A stretch of DNA of 13,579 nucleotides from an uncultured Prevotella sp. Its GTDB lineage: Bacteria > Bacteroidota > Bacteroidia > Bacteroidales > Bacteroidaceae. The stretch is from assembly GCA_900546605.1 (NCBI GenBank), contig URDV01000031.1, positions 1 through 13,579 on the forward strand. The letters run 5' to 3'. Both the position numbers and the translations under genes were made by a program. How positions within the stretch are numbered: the stretch's first letter is position 1; each line of letters opens with the position of its first letter. Of the stretch, positions 7,915 to 13,532 are shown one piece after another. A model generated the notes under the pieces. The model worked only from the letters and a program-made list of their open reading frames with translations. It was not told the origin of the DNA and searched no databases.

Positions 7915-7953
7915 GCACATTGGCTTCACGGGACAAGAGAGGGAGGGGGCTAA

Positions 7954-7971
7954 ATACAACCCTTGTTGTAT
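7954..7971 (+). repeat. small hairpin in the leader of the adenosyltransferase gene
   Basis: ATACAAC (7954-7960), loop CCTT and GTTGTAT (7965-7971) form a 7-bp stem 36 bases before the ATG at 8008, just after a G-rich run (7941-7949). There is no T-run, so it is not a terminator. I see no cobalamin riboswitch in this 93-base gap. Confidence 0.35.
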
Positions 7972-8007
7972 GCCCATCACATCATTAACCCTTTAATACT
8001 TAAACAC

Positions 8008-8583
8008 ATGATTTATACTCGCAAAGGTGATGCTGGCAGCACTTCACTTGCCAATGGTGAACAAGTGAGTAAGTGCTCGCCCCACATACATTACTACGGA
8101 TTGCTTGATGAACTGAGTTCACACATTGGCCTGCTCGTAGCTCAAATGCAGACTCTTGAACTGACTGATGGTAGCTTGCTGTTTGACATTCGGCTGCTGC
8201 AAACCGTGCAACAATTTTTGTTTAACCTCAGTGTTGATGGTGGCAGTACGTCACTCATGGAAAAATATCCTACACCAGGACCTGAAGATGTGGCTATGCT
8301 TGAAGCACAAATTGATTACATCAGTAAACAATTAGGTGGACTGTTTCATGGATTTGTGTTACCCAGTGGACACCCTGTGGCTGCACAAGCACATGTAACG
8401 CGCACTGTTTGCCGACGTGTAGAACGTGAACTTTATGAATTAATGGAGTTGCACCCCAATGAAGCATGGCGCATGAGTCAAGCTTACACCATGCCCTACA
8501 TAAATCGTTTATCAGATTATTTATACGCGCTGACAAAAAAAATCAATCATTTAACTGGATACACTGAAAAAAAAGCACATTAA
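8008..8583 (+). CDS. PduO-type corrinoid adenosyltransferase
   Basis: This 191-residue cytosolic enzyme transfers the adenosyl group of ATP to cob(I)alamin or a cob(I)yrinic acid derivative to make the B12 coenzyme. The family signatures appear in order: TRKGDAGSTSL (4-14), the YYGLLDELSSHIG segment (29-41), the FVLPSGHPVAAQAH stretch (116-129) leading into RTVCRRVER (132-140), and NRLSDYL (166-172). Arginines 132 and 136, Glu139 and Asn166 sit where the family's ATP-binding and active-site residues lie. The usual PGGS is PSGH here, a mild change. The ATG at 8008 puts TRKGD at residue 4, as in relatives; a TTG at 7963 would add 15 unrelated residues. The DUF2795 gene follows. Such enzymes serve B12 salvage, for example for methylmalonyl-CoA mutase. 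Confidence 0.92.
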   Translation: MIYTRKGDAGSTSLANGEQVSKCSPHIHYYGLLDELSSHIGLLVAQMQTLELTDGSLLFDIRLLQTVQQFLFNLSVDGGSTSLMEKYPTPGPEDVAMLEAQIDYISKQLGGLFHGFVLPSGHPVAAQAHVTRTVCRRVERELYELMELHPNEAWRMSQAYTMPYINRLSDYLYALTKKINHLTGYTEKKAH

Positions 8584-8717
8584 AAGCTGCTTTATTAAAT
8601 GAAAAGTGTATTTTTGCGCCACAAAATGGGAATTTTGCCTTTAAGGGTAACACCTTTAAGCAAAAGAACAGCCCATGACAAGTAAAAAGATAATTGAAAC
8701 CTCAATAAACTGACACT
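8584..8717 (+). promoter_or_regulatory. promoter and leader of the DUF2795 gene
   Basis: TATTTTTG (8609-8616) matches the -7 consensus TAnnTTTG; the -33 position has no TTTG. A start near 8622 leaves a leader of about 95 bases. The leader carries CCTTTAAG twice (around 8639 and 8651), which can form a weak 8-bp hairpin with one mismatch. No terminator is visible after the adenosyltransferase stop. Confidence 0.4.
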
Positions 8718-8939
8718 ATGTATTGGACATTGGAATTGGCATCAAAGCTTGAAGATGCACCTTGGCCTGCCACCAAAGACGAACTGATTGACTACGCTAT
8801 GCGTTCGGGCGCCCCGATGGAGGTAGTTGAAAACTTACAAGAACTTGAAGACGAAGGCGAAGTATACGAAACCATAGAAGACGTATGGCCTGACTACCCT
8901 ACTAAGGAAGACTTCCTCTTCAACGAGGACGAATACTAA
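8718..8939 (+). CDS. DUF2795 domain protein
   Basis: This 73-residue acidic protein starts MYWTLELASKLEDAPWPATK and continues DELIDYAMRSGAP, the pattern of DUF2795 (small helical proteins with a [WF]PATKxELIxYA core). The tail is strongly acidic and ends NEDEY. There is no signal peptide or membrane segment. Its molecular role is unknown. In Bacteroidales it commonly follows the corrinoid adenosyltransferase gene, as it does here 134 bases downstream. It probably has its own promoter at 8609-8616 and is closed by the strong terminator at 8981-9024. The ATG at 8718 is the only sensible start. Confidence 0.9.
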   Translation: MYWTLELASKLEDAPWPATKDELIDYAMRSGAPMEVVENLQELEDEGEVYETIEDVWPDYPTKEDFLFNEDEY

Positions 8940-8980
8940 TCGCTCAAAAAGCTACACAAGCAGCTTAAAGCGTTGAATAT

Positions 8981-9024
8981 AAGCGGTATAGGAATTGTAC
9001 AACAATATTCCTATACCGCTTTTT
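8981..9024 (+). terminator. strong intrinsic terminator after the DUF2795 gene
   Basis: AAGCGGTATAGGAAT (8981-8995) and ATTCCTATACCGCTT (9007-9021) are perfect 15-bp arms with an 11-base loop. The plus-strand stem runs into TTTTT before CC. It marks the end of the conserved chromosomal gene set; the recombinase island begins just beyond it. Confidence 0.92.
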
Positions 9025-9070
9025 CCGTTCTTTTACCGCCAAATAAACTGCTCAAATAAGTATATTTTGA

Positions 9071-9131
9071 AGAATTAAATGATCAATAATCGGTACTTTC
9101 TGAATTCTTTCTTCGCTGATCATTTAATTCT
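9071..9131. repeat. 15-bp perfect inverted repeat before the tyrosine recombinase gene
   Basis: AGAATTAAATGATCA (9071-9085) and TGATCATTTAATTCT (9117-9131) are exact inverse copies around 31 bases. The right arm overlaps the expected -33 region of a possible promoter whose -7 is TATCTTCG (9147-9154), 39 bases before the ATG at 9193. It could be an operator for autoregulation, a recombinase-binding site, or the flank of a tiny invertible segment. Confidence 0.8.
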
Positions 9132-9192
9132 GATAAACTTTTCTGCTATCTTCGCGTATAGAGTGCATAAAATCAAATTCATATTATTGTAT

Positions 9193-10554
9193 ATGGGAAG
9201 AATATCGCGAAGCTATCCAAAAGGAAAATTAAAGTTGCGTGCACCAAAGAAAGCGCAACCTGACAAGAAGTACCAAATCTATATCGAATACAACTGGCAA
9301 GCAGACAATGCCCGCAAGTCTACCGGCATTAGTGTGTTTGCCAAGGAGTGGAACGACAAAGGGTATGGTGGAATCGGAGAGATACGCGCCACAGCAAACA
9401 CTGACTACAAATACTACAACAATGCCCTGCACAAACGTATTGAAGACATAGATATGAAGATACACCAGTATTACGAGATTCATCAACACATCACCTGCGA
9501 CATTATCCGCTCATTTCTTGACGATAATGATGAAGTGTTACGTCCCGATGGAGGCAAGGACTTCATAACATTCGCTAAAGAACTGATAGAAAGCCGTTAT
9601 AATAAAGGTAAAATAGGCGTGAGCACATGGAAGAATGGTATCTCATATCTGAATAAGTTTGAAGAATATCTGCTACTTGAACACAAAGGAACCCATGGTG
9701 AGCACAAGGAACTGATATATGTCTCAGAGATAAACGAGGACTTGCTTATTGATTTTCGAAAATACCGCTTCCTTGCCAAGAAGAAAACAACGACAGTAAA
9801 CAAGACACTTAGTCCGATACTCCAAGCGTGTGAATATGCTTGTCAGTTGGGTTATGTATCTCATCACCTAAACGCTGCTCTACAAGACTTGTATATGAAG
9901 GAAGAGGACAGACTTGACGATGAAGAGAATAACATAAAATATCTGAGACAGGAACAGCTCGAAGAATTGGTGGCTGCTTATGATGCTGTAGAACAACCCA
10001 GACGAAAGGAGTTTCTTGAAATGTGGCTTTTTGCCTTCCATGCTTGTGGAATGCGTATGGTGGATGTAATGACACTGCGATGGAAGGACATTGATTTCAA
10101 GAATAGGGTTATCCGTAAGGTGCAGGTCAAGACTCGTAACCGCAATACTATACCGTTGAACGAACCTGTATTTCGCATCCTTGACAAATGGAAAGGCAGA
10201 AACAAAGTCTTTGTCTTTGACTTACTGCCAGAGAATTTTGACTTGAATGATAATGAAGCTATCTACCGTCGCCGAAACTCTTGGAACAATACAATTAATA
10301 CGTCGCTCCGTGCCATTTCACATGGATTGAAATGGAAACAAGATTTGACTTTTCATGTCGCTCGCCACACTTGGTCAGTCCTTGCCCTTGCCACAGGAGC
10401 CGACATCAGCGAGATAAGTCGATTGTTGGGGCATACGACAACAGGAGTCACAGAAAGAGTCTATGCAGAGTTCCTACCAGATAATCTTGCGTCTGTAGTA
10501 GACAAACTCGGTTTCGACTTTGTCCCAAAGATTGATGGGAAAAAGACGGCGTGA
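9193..10554 (+). CDS. tyrosine site-specific recombinase (integrase)
   Basis: This 453-residue phage/ICE-type integrase has all catalytic residues: Arg288 in CGMRMVDVMTLRW, Lys313 in QVKTRNRNTIPL, His388 and Arg391 in HVAR, His414 in LLGHTTTGV, and the nucleophile Tyr424 in RVYAEF. A basic N-terminal region (1 to about 105) fits an arm-type DNA-binding domain. A SAM-like core-binding domain (about 120-235) follows, then the catalytic domain. Length and plan match integrases of Bacteroidetes integrative elements. I chose the ATG at 9193 because the longer frame from 9079 starts inside the 15-bp inverted repeat and adds 38 non-family residues. It is the first gene past the chromosomal terminator and converges on a serine recombinase. 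The element's other end and duplicated attachment site are not identifiable in this window. Confidence 0.92.
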   Translation: MGRISRSYPKGKLKLRAPKKAQPDKKYQIYIEYNWQADNARKSTGISVFAKEWNDKGYGGIGEIRATANTDYKYYNNALHKRIEDIDMKIHQYYEIHQHITCDIIRSFLDDNDEVLRPDGGKDFITFAKELIESRYNKGKIGVSTWKNGISYLNKFEEYLLLEHKGTHGEHKELIYVSEINEDLLIDFRKYRFLAKKKTTTVNKTLSPILQACEYACQLGYVSHHLNAALQDLYMKEEDRLDDEENNIKYLRQEQLEELVAAYDAVEQPRRKEFLEMWLFAFHACGMRMVDVMTLRWKDIDFKNRVIRKVQVKTRNRNTIPLNEPVFRILDKWKGRNKVFVFDLLPENFDLNDNEAIYRRRNSWNNTINTSLRAISHGLKWKQDLTFHVARHTWSVLALATGADISEISRLLGHTTTGVTERVYAEFLPDNLASVVDKLGFDFVPKIDGKKTA

Positions 10555-10576
10555 GGTTTAAGCATAAGAACGAAAA

Positions 10577-10621
10577 CAGGCACTCCTGATAAAACTCAGA
10601 GAGTGCCTGAAAAAACTTTTT
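10577..10621. terminator. bidirectional terminator between two convergent recombinase genes
   Basis: CAGGCACTC (10577-10585) and GAGTGCCTG (10601-10609) form a 9-bp stem, with an inner CTGA/TCAG extension around one bulged A. On the plus strand AAAAAAC then TTTTT follow; on the minus strand the stem is followed by TTTTCG. It can serve both the tyrosine recombinase (stop 10554) and the serine recombinase (stop 10674). Confidence 0.75.
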
Positions 10622-10673
10622 ACGAATAAAAAGCTCTATATGAGCTATTATATTTATCAGTAATAAAAAGGAG

Positions 10674-11294
10674 TTATATAAAAGTCTTGCATTTTCTGAT
10701 AGTATTCACAGATATGCCTGTTGCATTGCTTATGTCTCGTAGACTTACGCCTTTTTTCAATAATCGGATGACATCTTTGTATTGTTCAAGAAACTGTTCT
10801 TCACTTTTACGATAACCAGTTTTACGACCAACTTTACCGTTGTTGGCTCGGAAATTATTGTAACCACTTTCCATACGTTCCTTTATTGTCTTGCGTTCCA
10901 TACGGGCTACTTCTGCCAAGATAGTAATCATAAACTGACTCATGGGATTTATTTTTCCATCATGGGTAAGAGTCTCTATGTTGTAGTTCATGATATACAA
11001 TGAGACTTTAGCCTTGTTGAGCTTTTCAATAGCGGTAAGCACTTGCAGAGTATCACGGCCCAAACGAGAAAGTTCCGTAACCAATACCTTATTTATATTA
11101 TGCGCGCGCACGTATGCGAGGAGGGCTGTCAGTTCCTTACGTTCTTCATTCTTTTTAGCTCCACTCACCTTTTCCGTAAATGTTTCAGCAATACTCCAAT
11201 TATGTCTCTCGGCAAGCAGAGTTAAGTCTGAGACTTGTCGTTCATAGTCTTGGATTTGTGTTGAGACTCGGCAAAATAATACGACTTGTTCCAT
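10674..11294 (-). CDS. small serine recombinase (resolvase/invertase family)
   Basis: This 206-residue protein is a resolvase/invertase-type serine recombinase. The catalytic serine is Ser11 in CRVSTQ, and ELSRLGRD (74-81) gives the active-site arginines 77 and 80. A long E-helix region (about 115-140, QFMITILAEVARMERKTI) precedes a C-terminal helix-turn-helix with VSLRDISNATGISVNTIRKC (183-202). Such enzymes invert, excise or resolve DNA between short sites. The frame is open from an ATG at 11333, but I prefer the ATG at 11292-11294. It places the nucleophile near residue 10, as in the family, and a -7-like TATCTTCG (11323-11330) with TTTC 19 bases further upstream sits just before it. The length fits invertase-type enzymes such as those controlling surface genes in Bacteroides, but the target here is unknown. 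It converges on the tyrosine recombinase. Confidence 0.88.
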   Translation of the reverse strand: MEQVVLFCRVSTQIQDYERQVSDLTLLAERHNWSIAETFTEKVSGAKKNEERKELTALLAYVRAHNINKVLVTELSRLGRDTLQVLTAIEKLNKAKVSLYIMNYNIETLTHDGKINPMSQFMITILAEVARMERKTIKERMESGYNNFRANNGKVGRKTGYRKSEEQFLEQYKDVIRLLKKGVSLRDISNATGISVNTIRKCKTFI

Positions 11295-11467
11295 ATCTGT
11301 GTCTTTGATTGTTTGTCCACCTCGAAGATACATGGTATTTGGAATATACGAAAAACAACTATGCTAAACTGCATCGAAATAATCTAAAAGGTTATGTTGA
11401 TACTGAAATCAAGCTCATAATAAACCCTATATAAGATTAAATTGATACGGTTTTTATTTTGATGCGT
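11295..11467. other. upstream region of the serine recombinase
   Basis: This AT-rich gap holds the likely recombinase promoter (TATCTTCG 11323-11330, TTTC 11350-11353, minus strand). It also holds an imperfect 12-bp inverted repeat, GCATCGAAATAA (11371-11382) and TTATTTTGATGC (11454-11465, one mismatch), around 71 bases with two copies of TTGATAC. I see no gene. The repeat could be a recombination site, but it is weak enough to be chance. Confidence 0.3.
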
Positions 11468-11716
11468 TTACCCACGTTTTTCACTATACTTTCTCTGCCG
11501 ATAAACATAATTGTAAAGGCTATGCTTCTTCACATCAATACCATGGTTGCAGGCATATTCATAATTCCATGAAACAGTTTCGTTTATATTGTACCATGCA
11601 GAGATTGGAGCCTTAGCATTACTTATTGGGGTTGATACAACTGTAGTTGTAGGTTTGGGCTTGCCGCATGGTTCGATGTATATGGTTGTGGATGTACTCC
11701 AGCATGAATTCATCAT
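11468..11716 (-). CDS. hypothetical short ORF, possibly a fragment
   Basis: This 82-residue frame starts MMNSCWSTSTTIYIEPCG, has a Thr/Pro-rich stretch (about 17-38), and ends in a basic, aromatic segment, SLYNYVYRQRKYSEKRG. I do not recognise a family. The same frame stays open upstream to a TGA near 11801, reading ...YLSKLTCFIDKYYKDNSFHS, which is protein-like but has no ATG. So the ORF may be the 3' part of a gene whose start was lost at the GC-rich hairpins. It ends in TAA, 173 bases upstream of the serine recombinase start on the same strand. It could also be non-coding. Confidence 0.3.
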   Translation of the reverse strand: MMNSCWSTSTTIYIEPCGKPKPTTTVVSTPISNAKAPISAWYNINETVSWNYEYACNHGIDVKKHSLYNYVYRQRKYSEKRG

Positions 11717-11786
11717 TGAATGGAAAGAGTTGTCTTTATAATATTTATCAATGAAACAGGTGAGTTTACTTAAATAAATGTCAGGG

Positions 11787-11818
11787 TGAGCGCGTTGCGC
11801 TCATTGGGGCTTCGCCCC
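11787..11818. repeat. two adjacent GC-rich mini-hairpins
   Basis: TGAGCGC-GTT-GCGCTCA (11787-11803) is followed two bases later by GGGGC-TTC-GCCCC (11806-11818). They stand out sharply from AT-rich surroundings. Twin mini-hairpins of this kind look like a REP-type intergenic element; a protein-binding or RNA role is not evident. Confidence 0.6.
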
Positions 11819-12016
11819 TCTTATTCAGAAACACTAAAAACACAGAGACAAAGTTTGTAGAACATAACATGTTGTTACAAGTATGTATAGTTTATGATGT
11901 ATTACATTAGATTCATATGATGTAGACTAATTGTATTGAATAGTTCATGTTTATATTATTCATACATAGAATGAAGATGTTTATAGTATCATCTAATATA
12001 GCTTTGTAAAACATCG

Positions 12017-12060
12017 TTTTGACCTGTTTTTGACCTGTTGAATTGATCTGTTTTTGACTT
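12017..12060 (+). repeat. iteron-like direct repeats (TTTTTGACCTG)
   Basis: TTTTGACCTG (12017), TTTTTGACCTG (12027), TTGAATTGATCTG (12038) and TTTTTGACTT (12051) are spaced 11, 13 and 11 bases apart, about one helical turn. They lie about 105 bases before the ATG at 12164, so the HTH product of that reading frame or a related regulator could bind here. Confidence 0.5.
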
Positions 12061-12163
12061 ATTATCTATGGTAGAATATTTTTCATTTTTCAATAAAAAA
12101 ATATTAGGCGAATTGGCTGTTTTCTAAATTCAAACAGATAAATACAACAAAAACAAATTACGA

Positions 12164-12523
12164 ATGAAAATAAAAGATATATTAGAGGATTACTCTATCC
12201 ATCCCAATATTCCTGTGAAACATTTGGCCAATGATATAGAAAAGGTAATCGGTCAATTCAAAAACTCTTTGAAAGTAGGTATTTATTCTCCCTCCCAATT
12301 AATTTATAGCTATTGCAATTATTTTGATGACATAAAGAAAAGTTTTATACGATGTGTATTAAATAAAGAAAAGTCAAAGTCTGGTATATTTGTGTCTCAA
12401 CACAATGGATATTCCATTGCATCAGCCATGAAAGACAAATTCGATTTTCATATATCAAAGATAAATCAACGAATGAGATATAGTTTAAGGAAACTGTATG
12501 AGCTAACTCTTGTAGAGGTTTAG
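12164..12523 (+). CDS. hypothetical protein (N-terminal part of an amber-interrupted frame)
   Basis: With the standard code this is a 119-residue protein starting MKIKDILEDYSIHPNIPVKH and ending LRKLYELTLVEV at a TAG. It is lysine-rich with mixed helix-like segments, no signal peptide and no membrane segment. I do not recognise a family. The ATG at 12164 is the first in a frame that opens after a TAA near 12124, and an A-rich stretch precedes it, as is common in Bacteroidetes. The TAG at 12521 is followed, in the same frame and only two codons later, by the ATG of the next ORF. The split is therefore probably not a true gene boundary; see the combined feature 12164-13249. Base composition is clearly more AT-rich than the chromosomal genes to the left. 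Confidence 0.55.
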   Translation: MKIKDILEDYSIHPNIPVKHLANDIEKVIGQFKNSLKVGIYSPSQLIYSYCNYFDDIKKSFIRCVLNKEKSKSGIFVSQHNGYSIASAMKDKFDFHISKINQRMRYSLRKLYELTLVEV

Positions 12524-12529
12524 CTTCTT

Positions 12530-12991
12530 ATGTTGACGCATGGGAAGGTTTATGATTTTCAGATTAAGTATGCTATAATACATTTGTTATGTAAACACTT
12601 TACTTTCTATACCCAATGTGTCTATGATAATAGTTGGTCTGTTGACATTTTTCTTAATGATCAAGACGATATAGAAACCGTTTACAACATGGTTCTCGAT
12701 ACAGAAGTATCTGCACTTCCTCAAATAGACAAAGAATTCATTATAGATCTACACTGCAAACAAACAGAGAGAATAACTCCGAAGAGTATTAACAAGCCAC
12801 GTTGTGCAGAAGATCTGACTTGCTTGTATGATGAAGAGATTACACAGGCAGAGAAGAAAGAAATAATCGCCAGACATTACAAAACAAGCATATCTACAGC
12901 TCAACGCTGGATGAAGCGATATGGACTTCTGAAGGCGTCGAACAACAAGAAGCATGAAGATAGAGTTGCCAAAGAACAAGAGACTGAATAG
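12530..12991 (+). CDS. HTH-containing hypothetical protein (middle part of an amber-interrupted frame)
   Basis: With the standard code this is a 153-residue protein. Its N-terminal half (to about 90) has alternating hydrophobic and acidic segments (SVDIFLNDQDDIETVYNMVL). Residues about 103-134, EITQAEKKEIIARHY then KTSISTAQRWMKRYGLL, form a helix-turn-helix with a homeodomain-like recognition helix, so DNA binding is likely. The tail is basic and acidic and ends KEQETE at a TAG. I recognise no named family. It is in the same frame as the ORF ending 7 bases upstream and as a coiled-coil segment downstream, separated only by TAG codons. A separate start at the ATG at 12530 is possible but has no clear ribosome-binding site. 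Confidence 0.55.
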   Translation: MLTHGKVYDFQIKYAIIHLLCKHFTFYTQCVYDNSWSVDIFLNDQDDIETVYNMVLDTEVSALPQIDKEFIIDLHCKQTERITPKSINKPRCAEDLTCLYDEEITQAEKKEIIARHYKTSISTAQRWMKRYGLLKASNNKKHEDRVAKEQETE

Positions 12992-13027
12992 AATATAAAG
13001 AAACTAATGTAGAATGACATTTACAAG

Positions 13028-13162
13028 ATGATAAGTCCATACGCTTAGTCTATCATTGATGTGCTAAATTCAACCATAAAAGAACTTCATGAAACCATAG
13101 ACAAGCGAGATGGAGAAATAGAAAGTCTCAAAGAATATATAAACAAACTGAATAAGAATTAG
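13028..13162 (+). pseudogene. coiled-coil segment after the HTH ORF (pseudogene under the standard code)
   Basis: An ATG at 13028 opens MISPYA, meets a TAG at 13046, then continues SIIDVLNSTIKELHETIDKR and DGEIESLKEYINKLNKN to TAG TAG at 13160-13165. The heptad-like spacing of I/L and alternating E/K is a clear coiled coil, not random sequence. Under the standard code it has no usable start after the TAG and would be a broken small gene. Under amber readthrough it is the C-terminal dimerisation part of the protein starting at 12164. Confidence 0.5.
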
Positions 13163-13268
13163 TAGGGTGGCGTATTAAGTGGAGTCAATGACAACGATGA
13201 TACTAATTGGATGAATGTAGACTTAAAAGCACAAGGAATGTTCGGATAATAAGATCATGCCTAAGAGT

Positions 13269-13293
13269 ATGTTGTACAACATCAATGTTTTTT
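13269..13293 (+). terminator. possible terminator after the amber-interrupted frame
   Basis: ATGTTGTACAACAT (13269-13282) is a perfect 14-base palindrome that folds as a 5-bp stem with loop GTAC. Six T residues follow five bases later (13288-13293). It lies 17 bases after the TAA TAA. The stem is short and AT-rich, so termination would be weak; it could also be a dimer-binding palindrome. Confidence 0.4.
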
Positions 13294-13330
13294 ATTTGCC
13301 AACTCTACTTAAAATAATTCGGCCCTAATT

Positions 13331-13361
13331 TTTGCGATACCAATAATAATTAGTAACTTTG
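13331..13361 (+). promoter_or_regulatory. consensus promoter for a locus beyond the right edge
   Basis: TTTG (13331-13334), a 19-base spacer and TAACTTTG (13354-13361) match the Bacteroidetes consensus exactly. The expected start is near 13367. No gene begins within 160 bases, so it drives a long leader. Confidence 0.75.
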
Positions 13362-13366
13362 GCACG

Positions 13367-13532
13367 CTAAATTGCATTCTATGTGCAATGACGGCATGTA
13401 GCCCTACGCCGAAGTCGCTTGAAAAAGTGACGGTTGGTAGAGGGCAAACATAAGAAAAGCGTTATTGGCGCTTGGTTTTCTGGCATCTTGAAACTTCGAA
13501 CACTTCATGGTCAGCTAAGAAACCTCGCAACG
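13367..13532 (+). promoter_or_regulatory. structured 5' leader RNA
   Basis: At least three hairpins follow the promoter: ATTGCA-TTCTATG-TGCAAT (13371-13389); GTCGCTT-GAAA-AAGTGAC, with a GNRA tetraloop, inside outer pairing of GCCCTAC with GTAGAGGGC; and AGAAAAGCG-TTATTGG-CGC-TTGG-TTTTCT (around 13454-13482). Two short ORFs start in it: an ATG at 13381 (six codons, then TAG) and an ATG at 13388 (MTACSPTPKSLEKVTVGRGQ, then T and TAA). Such a leader suggests control by antitermination or attenuation. It matches no riboswitch I recognise. Confidence 0.45.

Larger units (their letters stand above)
11717..12163. other. AT-rich intergenic region with short repeats
   Basis: This 447-base stretch has no convincing standard-code gene. 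It contains the GC-rich twin hairpins (11787-11818), AT-rich sequence with AACATGTT-type palindromes (around 11865), and the TTGACCTG repeats (12017-12060). A plus-strand frame from an ATG at 11869 to a TAA at 12007 is interrupted only by three TAG codons (11908, 11923, 11941). Its composition (Met, Ile, Phe) is not clearly protein-like. Confidence 0.4.
12164..13249 (+). other. single 361-codon reading frame interrupted only by six TAG codons (amber recoding candidate)
   Basis: One frame runs from the ATG at 12164 to a TAA at 13247, with a second TAA right after it. Its only internal stops are TAG, at 12521, 12989, 13010, 13046, 13160 and 13163 (codons 120, 276, 283, 295, 333 and 334). There is no TAA, TGA or frameshift in 1.08 kb of AT-rich DNA. 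With TAG read as Gln the protein is coherent: an unknown N-terminal region, an HTH at about 225-256, a coiled coil at 296-332 (STIKELHETIDKRD then GEIESLKEYINKLN) and a Gly/Asp-rich tail ending DLKAQGMFG. Visible Gln codons are mostly CAA (11 of 13), as expected if CAG had drifted to TAG. TAG-to-Gln recoding (code 15) is known in some gut phages, including ones that infect Prevotella. No suppressor tRNA is visible in this window. A decayed gene is the alternative. Confidence 0.6.

Noticed and set aside
7915..8007. A cobalamin riboswitch before the adenosyltransferase gene
   Set aside because: The gap is only 93 bases and has no B12-box-like sequence or the needed multi-stem fold.
101..8923. 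ACTTCCTCTTCAAC shared by 101-114 and the end of the DUF2795 gene, as a possible attachment-site duplication
   Set aside because: A 14-base match in a window this long is expected at roughly this level by chance, and one copy is inside conserved coding sequence.
9079..9192. Longer N-terminus for the integrase from the ATG at 9079
   Set aside because: The added 38 residues are hydrophobic and unlike integrase arm domains, and the start falls inside the 15-bp inverted repeat.
13346..13425. A suppressor tRNA around the CTA-loop hairpin
   Set aside because: No acceptor stem, D-arm or GTTCRA-type T-loop can be placed around it, and the -7 promoter element occupies the acceptor position.
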